Shown one piece after another: positions 41,001 through 51,836 of a DNA stretch of 64,000 nt. The position numbers and the translations under genes are program-made. Positions within the stretch are counted from its first letter, which is position 1. Every line of letters begins with the position of its first letter. The DNA is taken from assembly GCA_018389105.1 (NCBI GenBank), contig JACATO010000065.1, positions 1,445,001 through 1,509,000 on the forward strand, in the 5' to 3' direction. Source of the DNA: Nautilus pompilius (lineage: Eukaryota > Mollusca > Cephalopoda > Nautilida > Nautilidae). The notes below the pieces were generated by a model. The model made no database searches and was not told the origin of the DNA. It saw only the letters and a program-made list of their open reading frames with translations.

Positions 41001-44000
41001 CAAGTTTTCAGGTAGAATGAAAAGAAATACAAAACATTATCTTAAGAAATCAAAATTCATTGAAAAAAGGCAAAAAAAAAAATAATAACGAGGGGTTAGA
41101 TCCTCCTATATTATTCATTTCAGTAAATTACTTTTAATACTTTTCAGATGTACAGAACTTCTTAGCTTTTCGGTTAACCCTCTGAGCGTCAGATGTGCTT
41201 CTCTGTCATAATTGTGCGAAATAATGAGCTGTGTAGTGTTTTTACCAGTTCTGACGTCATTGCTCTTTTGACGTCCACACAAGAGGGCGGTCTGCAAAAT
41301 ATCGATATGAAAATATACACTTAATGATTTTTTTAAAAATGTATATCTGATAATTCCTTATTGAATTTATTAGTGGAGCAGAAACAATACAGTAAATAGT
41401 AGTAATATACGAGGGATGATATTAGGATCCGGAGACTTTTGGATTTGGGATTAGTGCGGTTCAATATACATTCACTACATGCCAGTACAAATGACCATTA
41501 CTGCAGTGTACTTTCATTCAGCATTAAAGCGGAAACATCGAGAACCCCCTCCCCCGGTTGAGGTGTTTAGCCGGTCCGTCGTTTATGTAGTCCGACCAGC
41601 AGTCCGCTAGTGAAGGCTCTTTAACGTTTCCCATATTTCAGCACCTTCTGGCTGTTTCCTGCTCTAAAGCGTCCTCTGGCGCCAACAGACACGAACTAAA
41701 GAATACACCTTGCACACAATTGAAAAGTCTCCGCTTTTTAGCAGCACCTCTCGTATATTGTTAATATTGTGCCGACTTCAGCTTACATTTGAAACTTAGT
41801 AAGTTGCTTGGAGAAAGTGCCTAGGATATAGATAAAATTTCCTTCTCCTCGATGAAGGCACCAACAAAACCAGGTTGGAACACAAACGAAAGACATATTC
41901 GTCTATTCTTAGTTGCGAAGTCTCCTACAGATGACGTCATCTACCCCCCCACTCCTGTTTATCTCTTTAATTGCTCTTGCTCTATGCCTGGCATACTTAG
42001 ATTTATATTTTTGGCAATGGCAGACCTGCGGCTCAAACTAGAAATGGTCCTGGAGTTTTTCGTATGAAATTTAACAGAGCACCGACCACCTTAAGCTTGA
42101 AGTTTCATTTTTTTAAGTTAGTATAAGTAAGAGAGATAACTCCGGCTGCGCCTGACCAGGCTATCAGGAGAGGCGGCGTACCCCGGCTAGCCAACACCAA
42201 CCATGTCGGCGCTATCCTTATTACAGACACATCAGCGAAAACTCGCGACTGCGATTTAATTCATTTTATTTTTTTGGAAAAAAAAAATTTAGAAAAATAA
42301 AATCAAATCTCCATTTGATTTATAACCCTGTAGAAGTCTTTGACGGCCATTAACCCCGACGGAGTCTCAATGGACGCACATAACTGCCACGATTTTCACT
42401 AATCGCAGACACAATTTCAGTTTTATTTCGGGCTAACAAGTAAATCTGTCAACGGGGAAGAATTAATCAAATATTTGCGTGTTTACCGCTCATTCCAAAT
42501 TCAGGATTTTATAGGTTCATCTTCGTATTGAAGACGATAGAGGTTACAATTTCACAGATGACTGAGATACGGAAGACGGTAGGAAAGCGTTACTGGTCTC
42601 CACAACGAGGTTCGCGGCTCAGAGAACAATCACTGACAGGACCAGTCTCGGCCGCCCCATATACCAAAAAAGATGTGTAAATGCTAATCACGCCCGTACA
42701 AACAAAGATCCATGAGTTGATGATGATGATGACAATGGAAGAAGCGGAGGATAAAAATTAATGTTTTACGGAGTTATTTTTTTGGACACTGTTCTTCTGC
42801 TCGGCCTGAGACGTGACTAATAAAATACCTGGTTCAACAACCATCAATGTAATTTGAATATTCCACGGATCAAACAAGAATTAACCCGTCTACTCTTCAC
42901 ATTTTCATGGGCTGTAGGGGCTGGGGAATGGGGCTATTCACCGCGAGCGAGAATACGCACAGATGTGAGGCCGAGACTTGGTATCCATCCCCAGGTGCTT
43001 CGGCTGCAAAGGTGGAGGCTTTGAAAGCGGTGATGAAAATGAAGCAGCGACAAGCGGAAAAGGCAGAACCTACGGCCCAGGTCGTTAATGAGGGCACAAT
43101 CGGTTTGTCGCGAGCCGCTCAGGTAACTCTGCCTAGTTTTGCAGCAATGAAAGAAAGGATGAGGAGGTATAAAAATGAAGTCGATGCAGTTTATCCCCTC
43201 CAAAATAGTCTCTGAACTCGTGTTACACCGGAAAGCTACAAGACCTATGATCCGATATAATATTGGGAACAGTTAGGGGCCCGCTCCAAACCAACCTAAA
43301 AAATTGAAAAAAAAATATCGTGATGCAGAGGAGTAGATGTTCAAAATCACTACAGATTATAACAACAGGGAGATTATAACAGATCTTCGAGGATTAGCAA
43401 ACAACTGCAGTATGGAGTAACATTTGCAACTTAAATCTACTATGTTAATTTTTGTATTGACTTAAATTTGTGTAAAATTAAAATCCTCTCACTTCGAAAT
43501 TCATTTTATTTATTTAAATTCAAATATATTTCCATTATTTTTAAGGTGATTCCAGGAGCGTCTCTAGGCACTGTATCGGGCATAGTAACCCTTGCGGCGG
43601 ATAGTCCTAGATCCTAGGGGCTGTGGCCAGTAGTAGTTTTCTCATTAATATAACGACCTCGTTTTGAATCATGCTGCCAGTTCCACGCAAATACTAACCG
43701 CTAGGCCAAGTATATATTCGGAAGGTTAAATGTGCTCAGTATTCTTGAGCACAATTCAGAATTTCCACTGCTTCGTCCACGCAAATGAACACTAGTTACT
43801 CTAAAAAAAAAAAGAAGGCTGATGTCAGATCTAGTGAATGTAATCTAACTGGTCCTAGGCTCGGTGTTCGGGCAATCCAAAGTCGTTAATGCTTACAGGA
43901 AAGTCTAAGAATATGAAAGTATCCCTTAACTGGCTGCCCTGATGTGATCGTGTATTTGTGGGACTACAAAGTTTTTTTAATAATTCGAAAACTGCGAATT

Positions 44001-44826
44001 CCCTGGCATTCATTTCCTCGGCATTTCGCCGAAGATGTTCGAGAATGCGAAATTCGAAAGCAAAAGGATTTCACGAAATATATTAATTTTTTGTCTTCAA
44101 ATCTTATTGCGCTACGGAATTTAATAGATCGTATGCCTTGTGTACGTCACTAGTGCTTACACCTGATCTTTTATGTGATGATAAACGGTTTTTGTTGGTG
44201 CGCTTTCTATTTAAGAAAGGGGCTGATACCAGAAGAATATCTACGGTGAAATCGTGTAGGTTAAGCATCCTATAGGTTTTCAAGAACGAGAAATGTCCGC
44301 AAAAATCCTTGGAAAGAAATTGATTTGAAAACCTAATAAAATTGTCTTCGATTTATTTATAAAGAATTTGGCTAAGGCGTAACACGCGCGCTTGGAATTA
44401 ACCATAATACTCCACAAAGCAACGATGAATCGAAGTGAATCGGACAACTTAAAAGAAAAGAAAAACAACGACAAAGAAGCTCCATCTCCAGCTACAAATA
44501 AATAAGATGAATATGATGACAATTTTGCTGCCCGTAGTCAACTCAGTAACTCTCTCTGTACTGGCGTCATCATCATCATCATCTCTCTATAGATACTGAC
44601 GCCATCACCATCATAATCTCTCTCTTCTCTCTCTCTCTCTCTCGCTCCGCATCATCATCTCTCAGTAATCTATCATCATTCATCTCATCTCAATCATCTC
44701 TCGCTCATCATCATCATCATCTCTCTCTCATCATCATCATCAATCTCTATCTCTCCATCATCATCATCATCATCTCTCTCTCTTCATCTCATCATCATCA
44801 TCCATCATTCATCATCTCTCTCTCTC

Positions 44827-44859
<33 letters not shown>

Positions 44860-45521
44860 TCTCTCCTCTCTCTCTCACTCATCTAGTCGGACAACGTTTT
44901 ACTCAGTAAACGTGAATCTCTGAAAAAACAAAAACAACAACCCCCCCAAAATTGCTAACATTTATTAATTATTCATTCCGGTTGTTTTCATTATTTAAAA
45001 AAAATCCTTAGGTTTTAAACCAAAAAGACCCCAAAGGTTAAGCCAGGGGAACTAATCTCCAGAAGTAAAAGTTCGCGCCATGGTGGGCCGACCTACCGGC
45101 GGCCATTGACAGCTACATTTGAAGGCGGTAAGAGGCGGACCAGGTCTCGGTGAGAAAATGTTAACTACTTCCACTGCACTGAAACCAGAACGAACCAGTT
45201 CTTGTCGCTTGCCGCCTGTCTGCAGAAGCTTTTAATGTTTAGGTAAACGGACGGACTTTTTCGTGATGTTAGGCATTAACTCTTTCATTCTTTCTTTTCC
45301 ATGCAGGATCTAAAGTGAGCTTCACGAGGGCGTGCAACCCGCTGCCAATGGCCGACAGCTGCGGCAACGCTTACGAAAACCGGAAGCCAGTTAGAATGTG
45401 CTACACGAGCTGTGACACCGACGGATGTAACTCCGCGGGCCCATTCCGCTTTTCGGAAAGACTCTGTTATCTCGTTTCCGTGCTCGTGGTGGGAGCTGCA
45501 CTCCCGGCGACTGGCCGCTAG
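25332..45521 (+). CDS. Ly6/uPAR three-finger domain protein, probably GPI-anchored (three exons)
   Basis: The CDS is 25332-25395, 40626-40796 and 45307-45521. Both junctions are phase 1 and rebuild a glycine codon. The product has 149 residues. A signal peptide (MSDSHRLLPAQVFLLLLCLK) leads into the Ly6 start IFCYQCDS. About twelve cysteines follow, ending in the family hallmark CDTDGCN. After CNSAG comes a hydrophobic tail (YLVSVLVVGAALPA), as expected for a GPI-anchor signal. Ly6/uPAR proteins are small extracellular three-finger modules that act as surface ligands or modulate receptors and channels; this member's partner is unknown. Oddities are a proline-rich insert (EESPPPPTNC) in an early loop and two cysteines more than the common ten. 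I chose the ATG at 25332 because it begins a clean signal peptide; an in-frame ATG at 25272 would add 20 residues. Confidence 0.88.
27040..27073. repeat. (AG)n microsatellite
   Basis: A clean run of AG dinucleotides in the first intron of the Ly6 gene. Confidence 0.95.
27798..28058. repeat. Compound (CT)n/(CAT)n microsatellite
   Basis: Blocks of CTCTCT alternate with blocks of CATCATCAT over about 260 bases. The overlapping open frames on both strands here are produced by the repeat. Confidence 0.95.
28730..28937 (-). repeat. tRNA-derived SINE
   Basis: The minus strand has an A-box-like GGTTCACTGGTAGAGG (28924-28909) and a B-box-like GTTCGAATCCCG (28890-28879). An unrelated body follows, ending CACTTGTGGTGCC and a T-run (28821 downward). 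The arrangement is that of a tRNA-headed SINE. Confidence 0.6.
29005..29089. repeat. (AG)n tract
   Basis: AG repeats broken by ATGAGATG and GGA, about 85 bases. Confidence 0.95.
30629..32342 (-). mobile_element. hAT transposon relic with both terminal repeats
   Basis: The left end CAGGGGTCGGCGACC (30629-30643) and the right end, minus strand CAGCCGTCGGCAACCTGCGG (32342-32323), are imperfect inverted repeats. GCCTACA flanks both sides (30621-30627 and 32345-32351), like an 8-base hAT target duplication with drift. Inside, minus-strand frames carry GKVLKRFATRLEEVKIFLRQ and LETCSVVHFPSLKQF, preceded by ICTDGAPSVTG-like and VVQTVNKIMG-like pieces. These fit the GTF2IRD2/ZBED-like branch of hAT transposases. 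Stops and shifts make it inactive. Confidence 0.78.
33760..33870. repeat. Dispersed repeat with GTCATAGTTGTGCA motif
   Basis: GTCATAGTTGTGCA occurs at 33760-33773 and again at 33800-33813, followed by GTGTGTAGT and a TGACGTCACTGC segment. Related copies lie at 41150-41300 and 58019-58032. It is probably an old transposon family. Confidence 0.5.
39983..40200 (+). mobile_element. Tc1 transposase 3' remnant
   Basis: FQGLNPIEQVRNEISRR (40012 on) resembles the Tc1 motif PDLNPIEHxWDxLxRR. In another frame QNATHVVQAGRGHRAI resembles the family's C-terminal QARGGHTRY. Only this end is recognisable. Confidence 0.42.
40626..40796 (+). CDS. Ly6 gene exon 2, first part of three-finger domain
   Basis: The acceptor is TCTTTCAG and the donor is GTAAGT. 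The frame reads KTIFCYQCDSMKDENCEESP, then PPPTNCTHC, KKCVQY and DFCMTV. It carries seven cysteines, including the CxxC pair that opens Ly6 domains. The exon begins and ends in phase 1, typical of a shuffled extracellular module. Confidence 0.9.
41174..41300. repeat. Second copy of the GTCATA(A/G)TTGTGC repeat
   Basis: TTAACCCTCTGAGCGTCAG (41174 on) is followed by GTCATAATTGTGCG (41205-41218), TGTGTAGTG and CTGACGTCATTGC. The order matches that at 33.8 kb. A TTAA followed by CCCT is reminiscent of piggyBac-type ends, but no second end was found. Confidence 0.45.
41408..41755. mobile_element. Short inverted-repeat element with mariner-like ends (MITE)
   Basis: The left end TACGAGGGATGATATTAG followed by CGGAGACTTTT, and the right end on the minus strand TACGAGAGGTGCTGCTAA followed by CGGAGACTTTT, are inverted copies flanked by TA. 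About 350 bases lie between them and show no transposase. Confidence 0.65.
42907..43215 (+). mobile_element. FLYWCH/MULE-type transposon fragment
   Basis: The frame contains HRCEAETWYPSPGASAAKVE, then ALKAVMKMKQRQAEKAEPTA and GLSRAAQVTLPSFAAMKERM with RRYKNEVDA. This order (an end of a FLYWCH-like zinc region, a lysine/arginine helix, then a PxxxxxKxxIRRxRNE segment) is that of the region ahead of the MULE transposase domain in animal elements. No transposase core follows. Confidence 0.62.
43654..43711 (-). repeat. tRNA-like SINE head
   Basis: The minus strand reads TTGGCCTAGCGGTTAGTAT (43709-43691, A-box-like) and later ATGATTCAAAACGAGG (43672-43657, B-box-like). Mismatches in both boxes show it is old. 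It is not a functional tRNA. Confidence 0.5.
44556..44885. repeat. Compound (CT)n/(CAT)n tract with two decayed TGACGTCA-type units
   Basis: TGTACTGGCGTCATC (44557 on) and ATACTGACGCCATC (44593 on) are diverged forms of the array unit. They stand at the head of about 300 bases of mixed CTCT and CATCAT repeats. Confidence 0.8.
45307..45521 (+). CDS. Ly6 gene exon 3, end of domain and GPI signal
   Basis: The acceptor is TTTTCCATGCAG. The frame reads RACNPLPMADSCGN, RMCYTSCDTDGCNSAG and then a hydrophobic tail to TAG at 45519-45521. A likely GPI attachment site is in the small residues NSAG. An AATAAA stands at 45889-45894 as a possible poly(A) signal. Confidence 0.88.
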
Positions 45522-45888
45522 CGTCTGGCTGTCTGGACGAAAATCGCCGGGAAGTCACCCCGAGGAGGCGATGGAAACTCTTGTGTAGAATAATAACGAG
45601 GAAGAAGTAAATTCCGGCCGCCAGAGGGCAACTGGGTTACTGGTGCATCTCTTTCGGGCGTGTTTTAATACACTACCATGACAAATATTTTTTTTTGCGT
45701 CTTGTAAAATATATTAACACATCAAGGAAGGGGGAAATATCAGATGTCTGTCTGTTTTAATGGGCTGCCGTCACTGACAGTTATATCTGGCACTGTAATA
45801 ATACTTACTTGAGCATCACAGGTTTCGTATGGAAGTATCAGGGTTAAACCGGTTTTAATACTGGCATAAAACGGAAGAAATAGGCGAT

Positions 45889-45894
45889 AATAAA
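45889..45894 (+). promoter_or_regulatory. Possible poly(A) signal of the Ly6 gene
   Basis: AATAAA lies 368 bases after the stop codon. No nearer perfect copy was noticed. Confidence 0.35.
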
Positions 45895-46227
45895 AACTTG
45901 TAATCAGAATTTACTCGACATTCTTATTTGCTATGTGGCTCCGTTCAAACCCACAAACCGGGTTTTGCTCCTCTCAGTGCCAAAAGAATTGCTGACTGTT
46001 TGTTACTACAAGAGTATGTGCAAAATGTATTTTACTTTTCTATTTTTAAAAGAGAAGAGTTCGGTTTGATGAGTCACGAGGTCAGTCAGGTTCATCACAT
46101 TACTACACTGGTTTGCAGAAGTTATGTAACTAGCAGAAAATATTTGAAACAGTTTGATTTTTATTCGCCGAGCGATCGATACAAGCTTCTCTTCATTTAT
46201 CGCAACTTTCTCAAAGAAATAGGTAAA

Positions 46228-46930
46228 TTACAAATAAATTTTAGGGGGCTTAGAGGGAAGCAAACAGGACAGGACCAAATCGAGAAAAAATGTTATAAAT
46301 TCTAACAAAAAATGTAAACAAAATTGATCAAAGGGGCCGACAGTACATGTGGTGACCCTCGCGGCAATAGAAGACTTACAGCGACTTTGCATGTTGCTTA
46401 TAACCTTGGTAACAAGAAAGGTGGAATAAAGTCCATTGTCATCCGTGAAAATAAAGTTATCTTCAATTACGCCTGCATATGGTCTGATGTGGGGCTCCAG
46501 ATTCTCGTCCTTATACCACACTGCAGTCACTCCCTGAAACACTTGGTCCGTTTTTTAAATGCTAGTGGGATGACTGCGTGTTCTCCGTTACCTTCAGATG
46601 AGTGCGTATCGTGAGCTACACCGAAGGTTAAACCTTGACTCATCGGTGAAGAGTATGGCTTCGTGTCCAAGCAACATCCTGTTTATGGCTGCGGGTCAAA
46701 GGGAGTCGCTCGCACCATGAGTCATCTCGCGGCCTCCTGCACATGATTGAGCCCGATACCAACCTCCCTGTGCTCGTAGAGAAATCAGATGCAAAATTGA
46801 GTCAGTACTGAAGTTCTGCGTTGCTGAGCCAAAAAAGTGATGTGACCCGGACAGTGTTTTTACGATGCTCTCTAAATTGTCTCCATGGCCGAGAACTCCA
46901 CACTTCTGTTTATATTTAGCCATTCCACTT
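46228..46930 (-). mobile_element. Degraded Tc1 transposase
   Basis: The minus-strand frame near 46660-46600 gives GHEAILFTDESRFNLRC (first catalytic aspartate region). The frame 46542-46228 starts FQGVTAVWYKDENLEPHIRP and reaches IFTDDNGLYS, the second catalytic region (DDNARPH in live copies). A third frame, 46923-46696, holds upstream material. It is broken by shifts. Confidence 0.72.
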
Positions 46931-48534
46931 CCTCGATCTGTGACTGCCCAGACTCTATCCAGACTCTAGCCTTTCACCCACGTATTTAGAACGTTGCCCC
47001 CTTAAAACAAATATCCTGATAGAACCAAACTCGATATGAACACAAGTCAATACGTAGAAATTATTAACATATTTCTTTACTAATAAAATACGTGTTGCAT
47101 AAAGAGGAATTTGTGTTAAGCATTTGTGAATAAAAATTTAGTCATTTTGGAAAATTTTTTTTGTTTGCTGCTTAATTTTGAAAAGTAGTGTATTCATCAT
47201 CACGCCGTAACAGAGAGAAGAGAGAGAGAGAGACAGTACGAGAGAGAGATGCGTAAAGGACCGTACTGTGTGAGATACGATAGGGACTCGGCTGGAGCCC
47301 GTGTCGCTGACACCGGTTAGTGGTCTGACATCGTTATTAATTTAAGACGGACTCGGAGTTCTATGTATTGTTGTTTCTCGGGAAGAGCGAAGAAGACAGC
47401 GACACCAACAACGAACAGCGAGCAAACGTAACATACTTTAAACAATTTCTTTCTTAAAACTTAAGGATATTTTACCGTTTTCCTAAAGTCAAAAGCTTCA
47501 AGGTGACTGCAAATTTAGTCGGCTAGTAAACTCGGTTATTTGGTCGCCAGCCGAACACAGTGCGCCGAGGACAATCAGCAGAATTTTCGAAATCCAATCT
47601 ACCCGACTAAGCTCTCTCTCTGTACATTAACCTTTTAAAATTTACGAAGTATCAAATAAATTTCAATTTAGAGTATTTTTTTTTTTTTACTAACTTTGCG
47701 AAAGTGTTGCCCGTTGAGGGAACAGGAAATCCAGCGAACACGACTTGTAATTGACATTTGTTGGCGTATCCTCTGTGAAACATGGCGATGTTTCCTTCTC
47801 GACTTGGTGCCGCCCCCCAGCGGAAGTTATTTGTACTGATGACTCACGGGTTCCGCGATGTGCGTGGAAAGATGGAAAGTTTGGAAGGGAGATGGAAACT
47901 GCTCACCTAACTCGCCCGCCCAACATATTTAGAAAAGGGACGACCAGGAGTGACAGGATAATGAAGCAGCGACGGCTACATCTGTGGGCCAACATCTGAA
48001 CTAAAAAAAAAAATGGCTACATGAAAAAGAAAAAAACAAAATTTTTTTTTTTAAATCGCCATAATAATTAACAATGTTTATGTCTGTGGAGCATAGTGTA
48101 AAGTGAAAGTACTGCAAAGTCCTAATGGCAATGGCAACATTGCTTAATGTCTGGGATAAATATGTAGTACGAAAGTAGAACGGTTATGGCTGACTTCTTC
48201 AGATTACGATGTAATACGTTATCATTTCAACAATTTGCCACTCCTATATCTGTTCCCGATCAATGTCCTATGAAGACTATTAAGGAAAAATGTAGTAACG
48301 TTGGCTGTAAAACCCCAGTTGTGCTACTGTTTTTGCTGCATATTTGCAATTTCCTATAAATATTACCGGTGGCGCAGAGAGCTAGTAATAAGGATATCGT
48401 CGTATCATCTCACTACAGTTTACCTTTAAGAAAGATTATTTTAATTTCTTCGCACGAGTTTCCATTTCGCTGTAACTCGGTTTAGCGAGTTAAACGAAAG
48501 AAGGACATCTGCCGTATATTTTCTTTTAATAAGG
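46931..48534. other. Intergenic, no gene seen
   Basis: Short frames only. An imperfect AG tract (47216-47250) contains ACAGTACGAGAGAG, which slightly resembles the TGACGTCA-array flank. Confidence 0.4.
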
Positions 48535-48580
48535 GGGGGATCCGAACTCAATAGACAATCACTAACTAATAGACAGACGG
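48535..48580 (-). repeat. tRNA-like SINE head
   Basis: The minus strand reads CTGTCTATTAGTTAGTGATT (A-box region) followed by TGAGTTCGGATCCCCC (48550-48535, B-box-like). Confidence 0.4.
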
Positions 48581-48953
48581 TCGCATGGCTGCGGGCAGTC
48601 TCCGCTCACTTTAAATATCTACTTTGCTCCAGCTGCTGCAGCAATTACTCTGCCGGAGATGAGGCTACCAAAGGCTTACCGACGGAGGGATAGTGTGGCT
48701 TTTGGTTCAGTCTGCATCAGCGTCACATCTTGCGCCCGAATTGTCGGGATTATGTTGTCTTGCGGATTCTCCTTGAATTATCTCGTCTGTCGGCGTCTCC
48801 AGGACTTATTATTGAAAGGGAATCTAAGGCGCATTGTCTTCGTCCTTGAAGCTAAGGGAGGTTACTTCCATTTACTTATATATATGCAGATGCTCATTTG
48901 GAGAGGAAGATGCTCTCTCAACCAGCGCCATGTTAGAAGTGGTCTGTCGGTCG

Positions 48954-49341
48954 ACTCGTCCAGTGTTTTCAGCCGCGTCGCTGTACAGAGAAAGCTAGTT
49001 CCGGTAGGGGGGGGCGCTTCACACACACACACACACACACAACACCACACACACACACACAAAATAAATAACTCGTCCAGTGTTTTCAGTCGTGTCGCTG
49101 TACAGAGAAAGCTGGTTCCGGTAGGGGGCGCTTCTCACCACACACACACACACAAAATAAATAACTCGTCCAGTGTTTTCAGTCGTGTCGCTGTACAGAG
49201 AAAGCTGGTTCCGGTAGGGGGCGCTTCTCACCACACACACACACAAAATAAATAACTCGTCCAGTGTTTTCAGTCGTGTCGCTGTACAGAGAAAGCTGAT
49301 TCCGGTAGGGGGAGCTTCTCGCCACACACACAAAATAAATA
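48954..49341 (+). repeat. Four-unit minisatellite with CTCF-like core
   Basis: Four units start with ACTCGTCCAGTGTTTTCAG at 48954, 49071, 49164 and 49255. Each contains CGCTGTACAGAGAAAGCT, a CCGGTAGGGGGCGC-type core and a (CA)n tail ending AAAATAAATA. Units 2 and 3 have the core intact (49118-49131 and 49211-49224). Unit 1 has three extra G, and unit 4 reads GGGGGAGC. Confidence 0.92.
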
Positions 49342-49455
49342 AAATGTATAAAACACGCCTTGATGGACTAGCCAGAATTCCAACAACCTAGTGCGTCTAA
49401 GACCAGTTTTTATTCTCACAGTTAAATATCTAGAAAATTAAGTTAACGGAATTTC

Positions 49456-49510
49456 CGCGGTTTGAACTCGTGATGCTGAACTGTGACGCTGGTCGCCAAG
49501 TAGATGACGA
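49456..49510 (-). repeat. Possible tRNA-like SINE head
   Basis: On the minus strand, TTGGCGACCAGCGTCACAG (49499-49481) precedes CACGAGTTCAAACCGCGG (49473-49456). Box spacing is about right, but the A box is poor. Confidence 0.3.
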
Positions 49511-51836
49511 GGAATCGACGGGTTCTCACGATAAAATGACAACTGAAAGCCACAAAAGGAAACTATTAAGCGAACGTCGACACAAACTAACCAGTTTTAA
49601 TAAATGCCACATTAGAAAACAATCATAACTTAAGCAGCTACAAATTTCTATAAGAAGAAAAAACAACATTTCGTTATCACCAAACCGTGGGTCATCGATC
49701 AAATTTACCACTAAGCATTTCTCCATTTATTAAAAGCAGATTATTTACTTTTGTTAGGGAAAACGGAGATAGACTTTAAGATCATCGTACAGTCTTGTTG
49801 AAACTAAACACACACACACAATAATGAAATCATTGTTCGATTTTACATCTTAAATTGAAGCGGATAATAAAAATTATTGTTTTTTGAGAAGTGAAAGCAT
49901 TAGTACAATTCTAAATGTGCACCTATTGCACTCTAAAAGCTAAAGATAATGTCAACTAATTAAAAAAAGAAAGGACTTGTCATAATTCTACAAAGTACGC
50001 AGTGACTTGACATGTATATTAGAAGGAATGTAAGTGTTAAAATATACAAAAAGAGAAGAAAGATGAAGATAATATTAACAATAAATAATAAGAATGAACG
50101 CGGAAGTCTGAAGTATCTTATTTTGTAAATTTGAAAAATTTCAAAATTTTTACTCATCTAATGCTCTTCCAAAAAGTAACTAAGTACGTCGTCTAAAGAT
50201 ACTTAACCTGACCGGCACGCACTACCTTTTGTCTTGATGACATCTTAATTTTGGTAATCACAGAAATTTTTTTCCTTAGAAAGCTCACCTGTAGTAACAT
50301 GGTATGACGTCACGATGCCAAAGGCGTATCAATGACATACATACTACAGTGTATATATATATATATATATCATCTTTATACGAGTCCTCAGAGAAATGGC
50401 GATATGAGCGACATGTCCTTACAATATGTCTAAAAATCCTCTGCATTTTGTTCTTCCCTCTCCTTTGTCTTTCTTGACGCGCGTGCGCGCTTCATTCGGT
50501 ATTTCGACCGGAAGTCCAGAAGTCCGGTTAATTACTAATTACTGGAGCAGACTGCTTGACAGGTTTCCTCCGCTTCCTATCAGCTCGGAAAAACTCCACT
50601 CAGACCCAAATAACTAAAGATGGCTGCTCGTGCAAATTGTTTGGAATAGCGCAATTAAAGGGGTCTAACTCCCGACCAGGTGTTTCGCTCTGCCCGGAAG
50701 CCGAAAGACGAACGAAGAAACCATTAAAATTGGGGGGGGAGGGAATAAGTGTGGGCGGTTCATGGCGCTTACAGGAAGAAAAAAGACCAAGTTTGGACGA
50801 CGAAAGTTGGCTTCGCAACGCAGTCACGAGAATTTGGCGTTCTACCCGGTGGCGGAACTAAATCGGTAACGAACGATTTCTAAAGAATCCAATAAAAGGA
50901 AAAGGCTTTCACAATAACTATCTATGGAAAGAACGTGATCATTATTTACTGATACCATCTGTGGAAGAGACGATAAAACCTTTGGTTCCGCAATAAGTAC
51001 AGACAAACGGTGAAGTCTACATAAATAATATTTAGAAGAAAAAGAAAGAGTAAATGGATACAGAAATAATAAAGTAACCAAACACGAAACAAGTAACAGG
51101 CTTTGCTACTCCTGATAAGATTGATGGATTACACAGACATAATAATTGGAGTGCTTTCCTAAATAACGTGACATTTCCATTTCTCTATATGTATCATTTT
51201 ATTATCATCTACTTATTATTTACTAAAATATTTTTCTTCTGAGTTTTACGTTTACGTTTTTGAAGGGTTTTCACCCATTCACTTCTTTGAAGGCTGTATT
51301 CAATCTACATACAGAGGCAGAAAAATGCCCTATAAGCTATTTAGAATCAGCAAACCATTAGAAGTACCCGGGATGATCTTCAGCCATTGAACATGGAACG
51401 ACAGCCAAACAAAGATGACCGGGTGGATAATTTTTCCAAACATTTAAAATAAGAGCCAAATGTCTTGAAGCCATAATAGCTGCCTTTTAGAAAAATAAAG
51501 AAAACCTTCTTGGTTGTACCTGGACTGGAATATTAACTTATTTTTCCTATATGAATCAGTTTTTTTCAACAAGAAGATCCCATAATTGTGCATCTAGAAT
51601 TTTAAAGAGCAGTTAGTTGAATTAACGTGATTCTTACTGCAGCCTGTTCTCCTTGATATCAGATTATTCATCTTAACACATATTCTGGTTGTATTTATGT
51701 TTGCCGAGTTACTTATTAGTACAATATATTAAATTTGAATGCTAAATAAAAATAAGTGATTAGAAGACAATAAAAAAAATTATCTAGTTCCAGTAACTTG
51801 ATACCAAATTTTAGAAGTTTTAGTTTAACTTACTTT
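49511..51836. other. Intergenic, no gene seen
   Basis: Frames between 50.4 and 50.9 kb on both strands overlap each other and lack motifs. Confidence 0.4.
50349..50372. repeat. (TA)n tract
   Basis: A short run of alternating TA. Confidence 0.85.

Larger units (their letters stand above)
40797..45306 (+). other. Second intron of the Ly6 gene
   Basis: About 4.5 kb bounded by GTAAGT and TTCCATGCAG. It holds a MITE, a FLYWCH/MULE fragment, a SINE head and the compound microsatellite with decayed array units. Confidence 0.65.

Noticed and set aside
45928-46305. 125-codon plus-strand frame
   Set aside because: It has no motif and overlaps a minus-strand Tc1 relic that explains the sequence better.
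48659-49255. 198-codon plus-strand frame with repeats of SVFSRVAVQRKLVPVG
   Set aside because: The repeats come from the minisatellite, whose unit lengths happen to keep frame. The opposite strand is open too, and the part before the repeats shows no domain.
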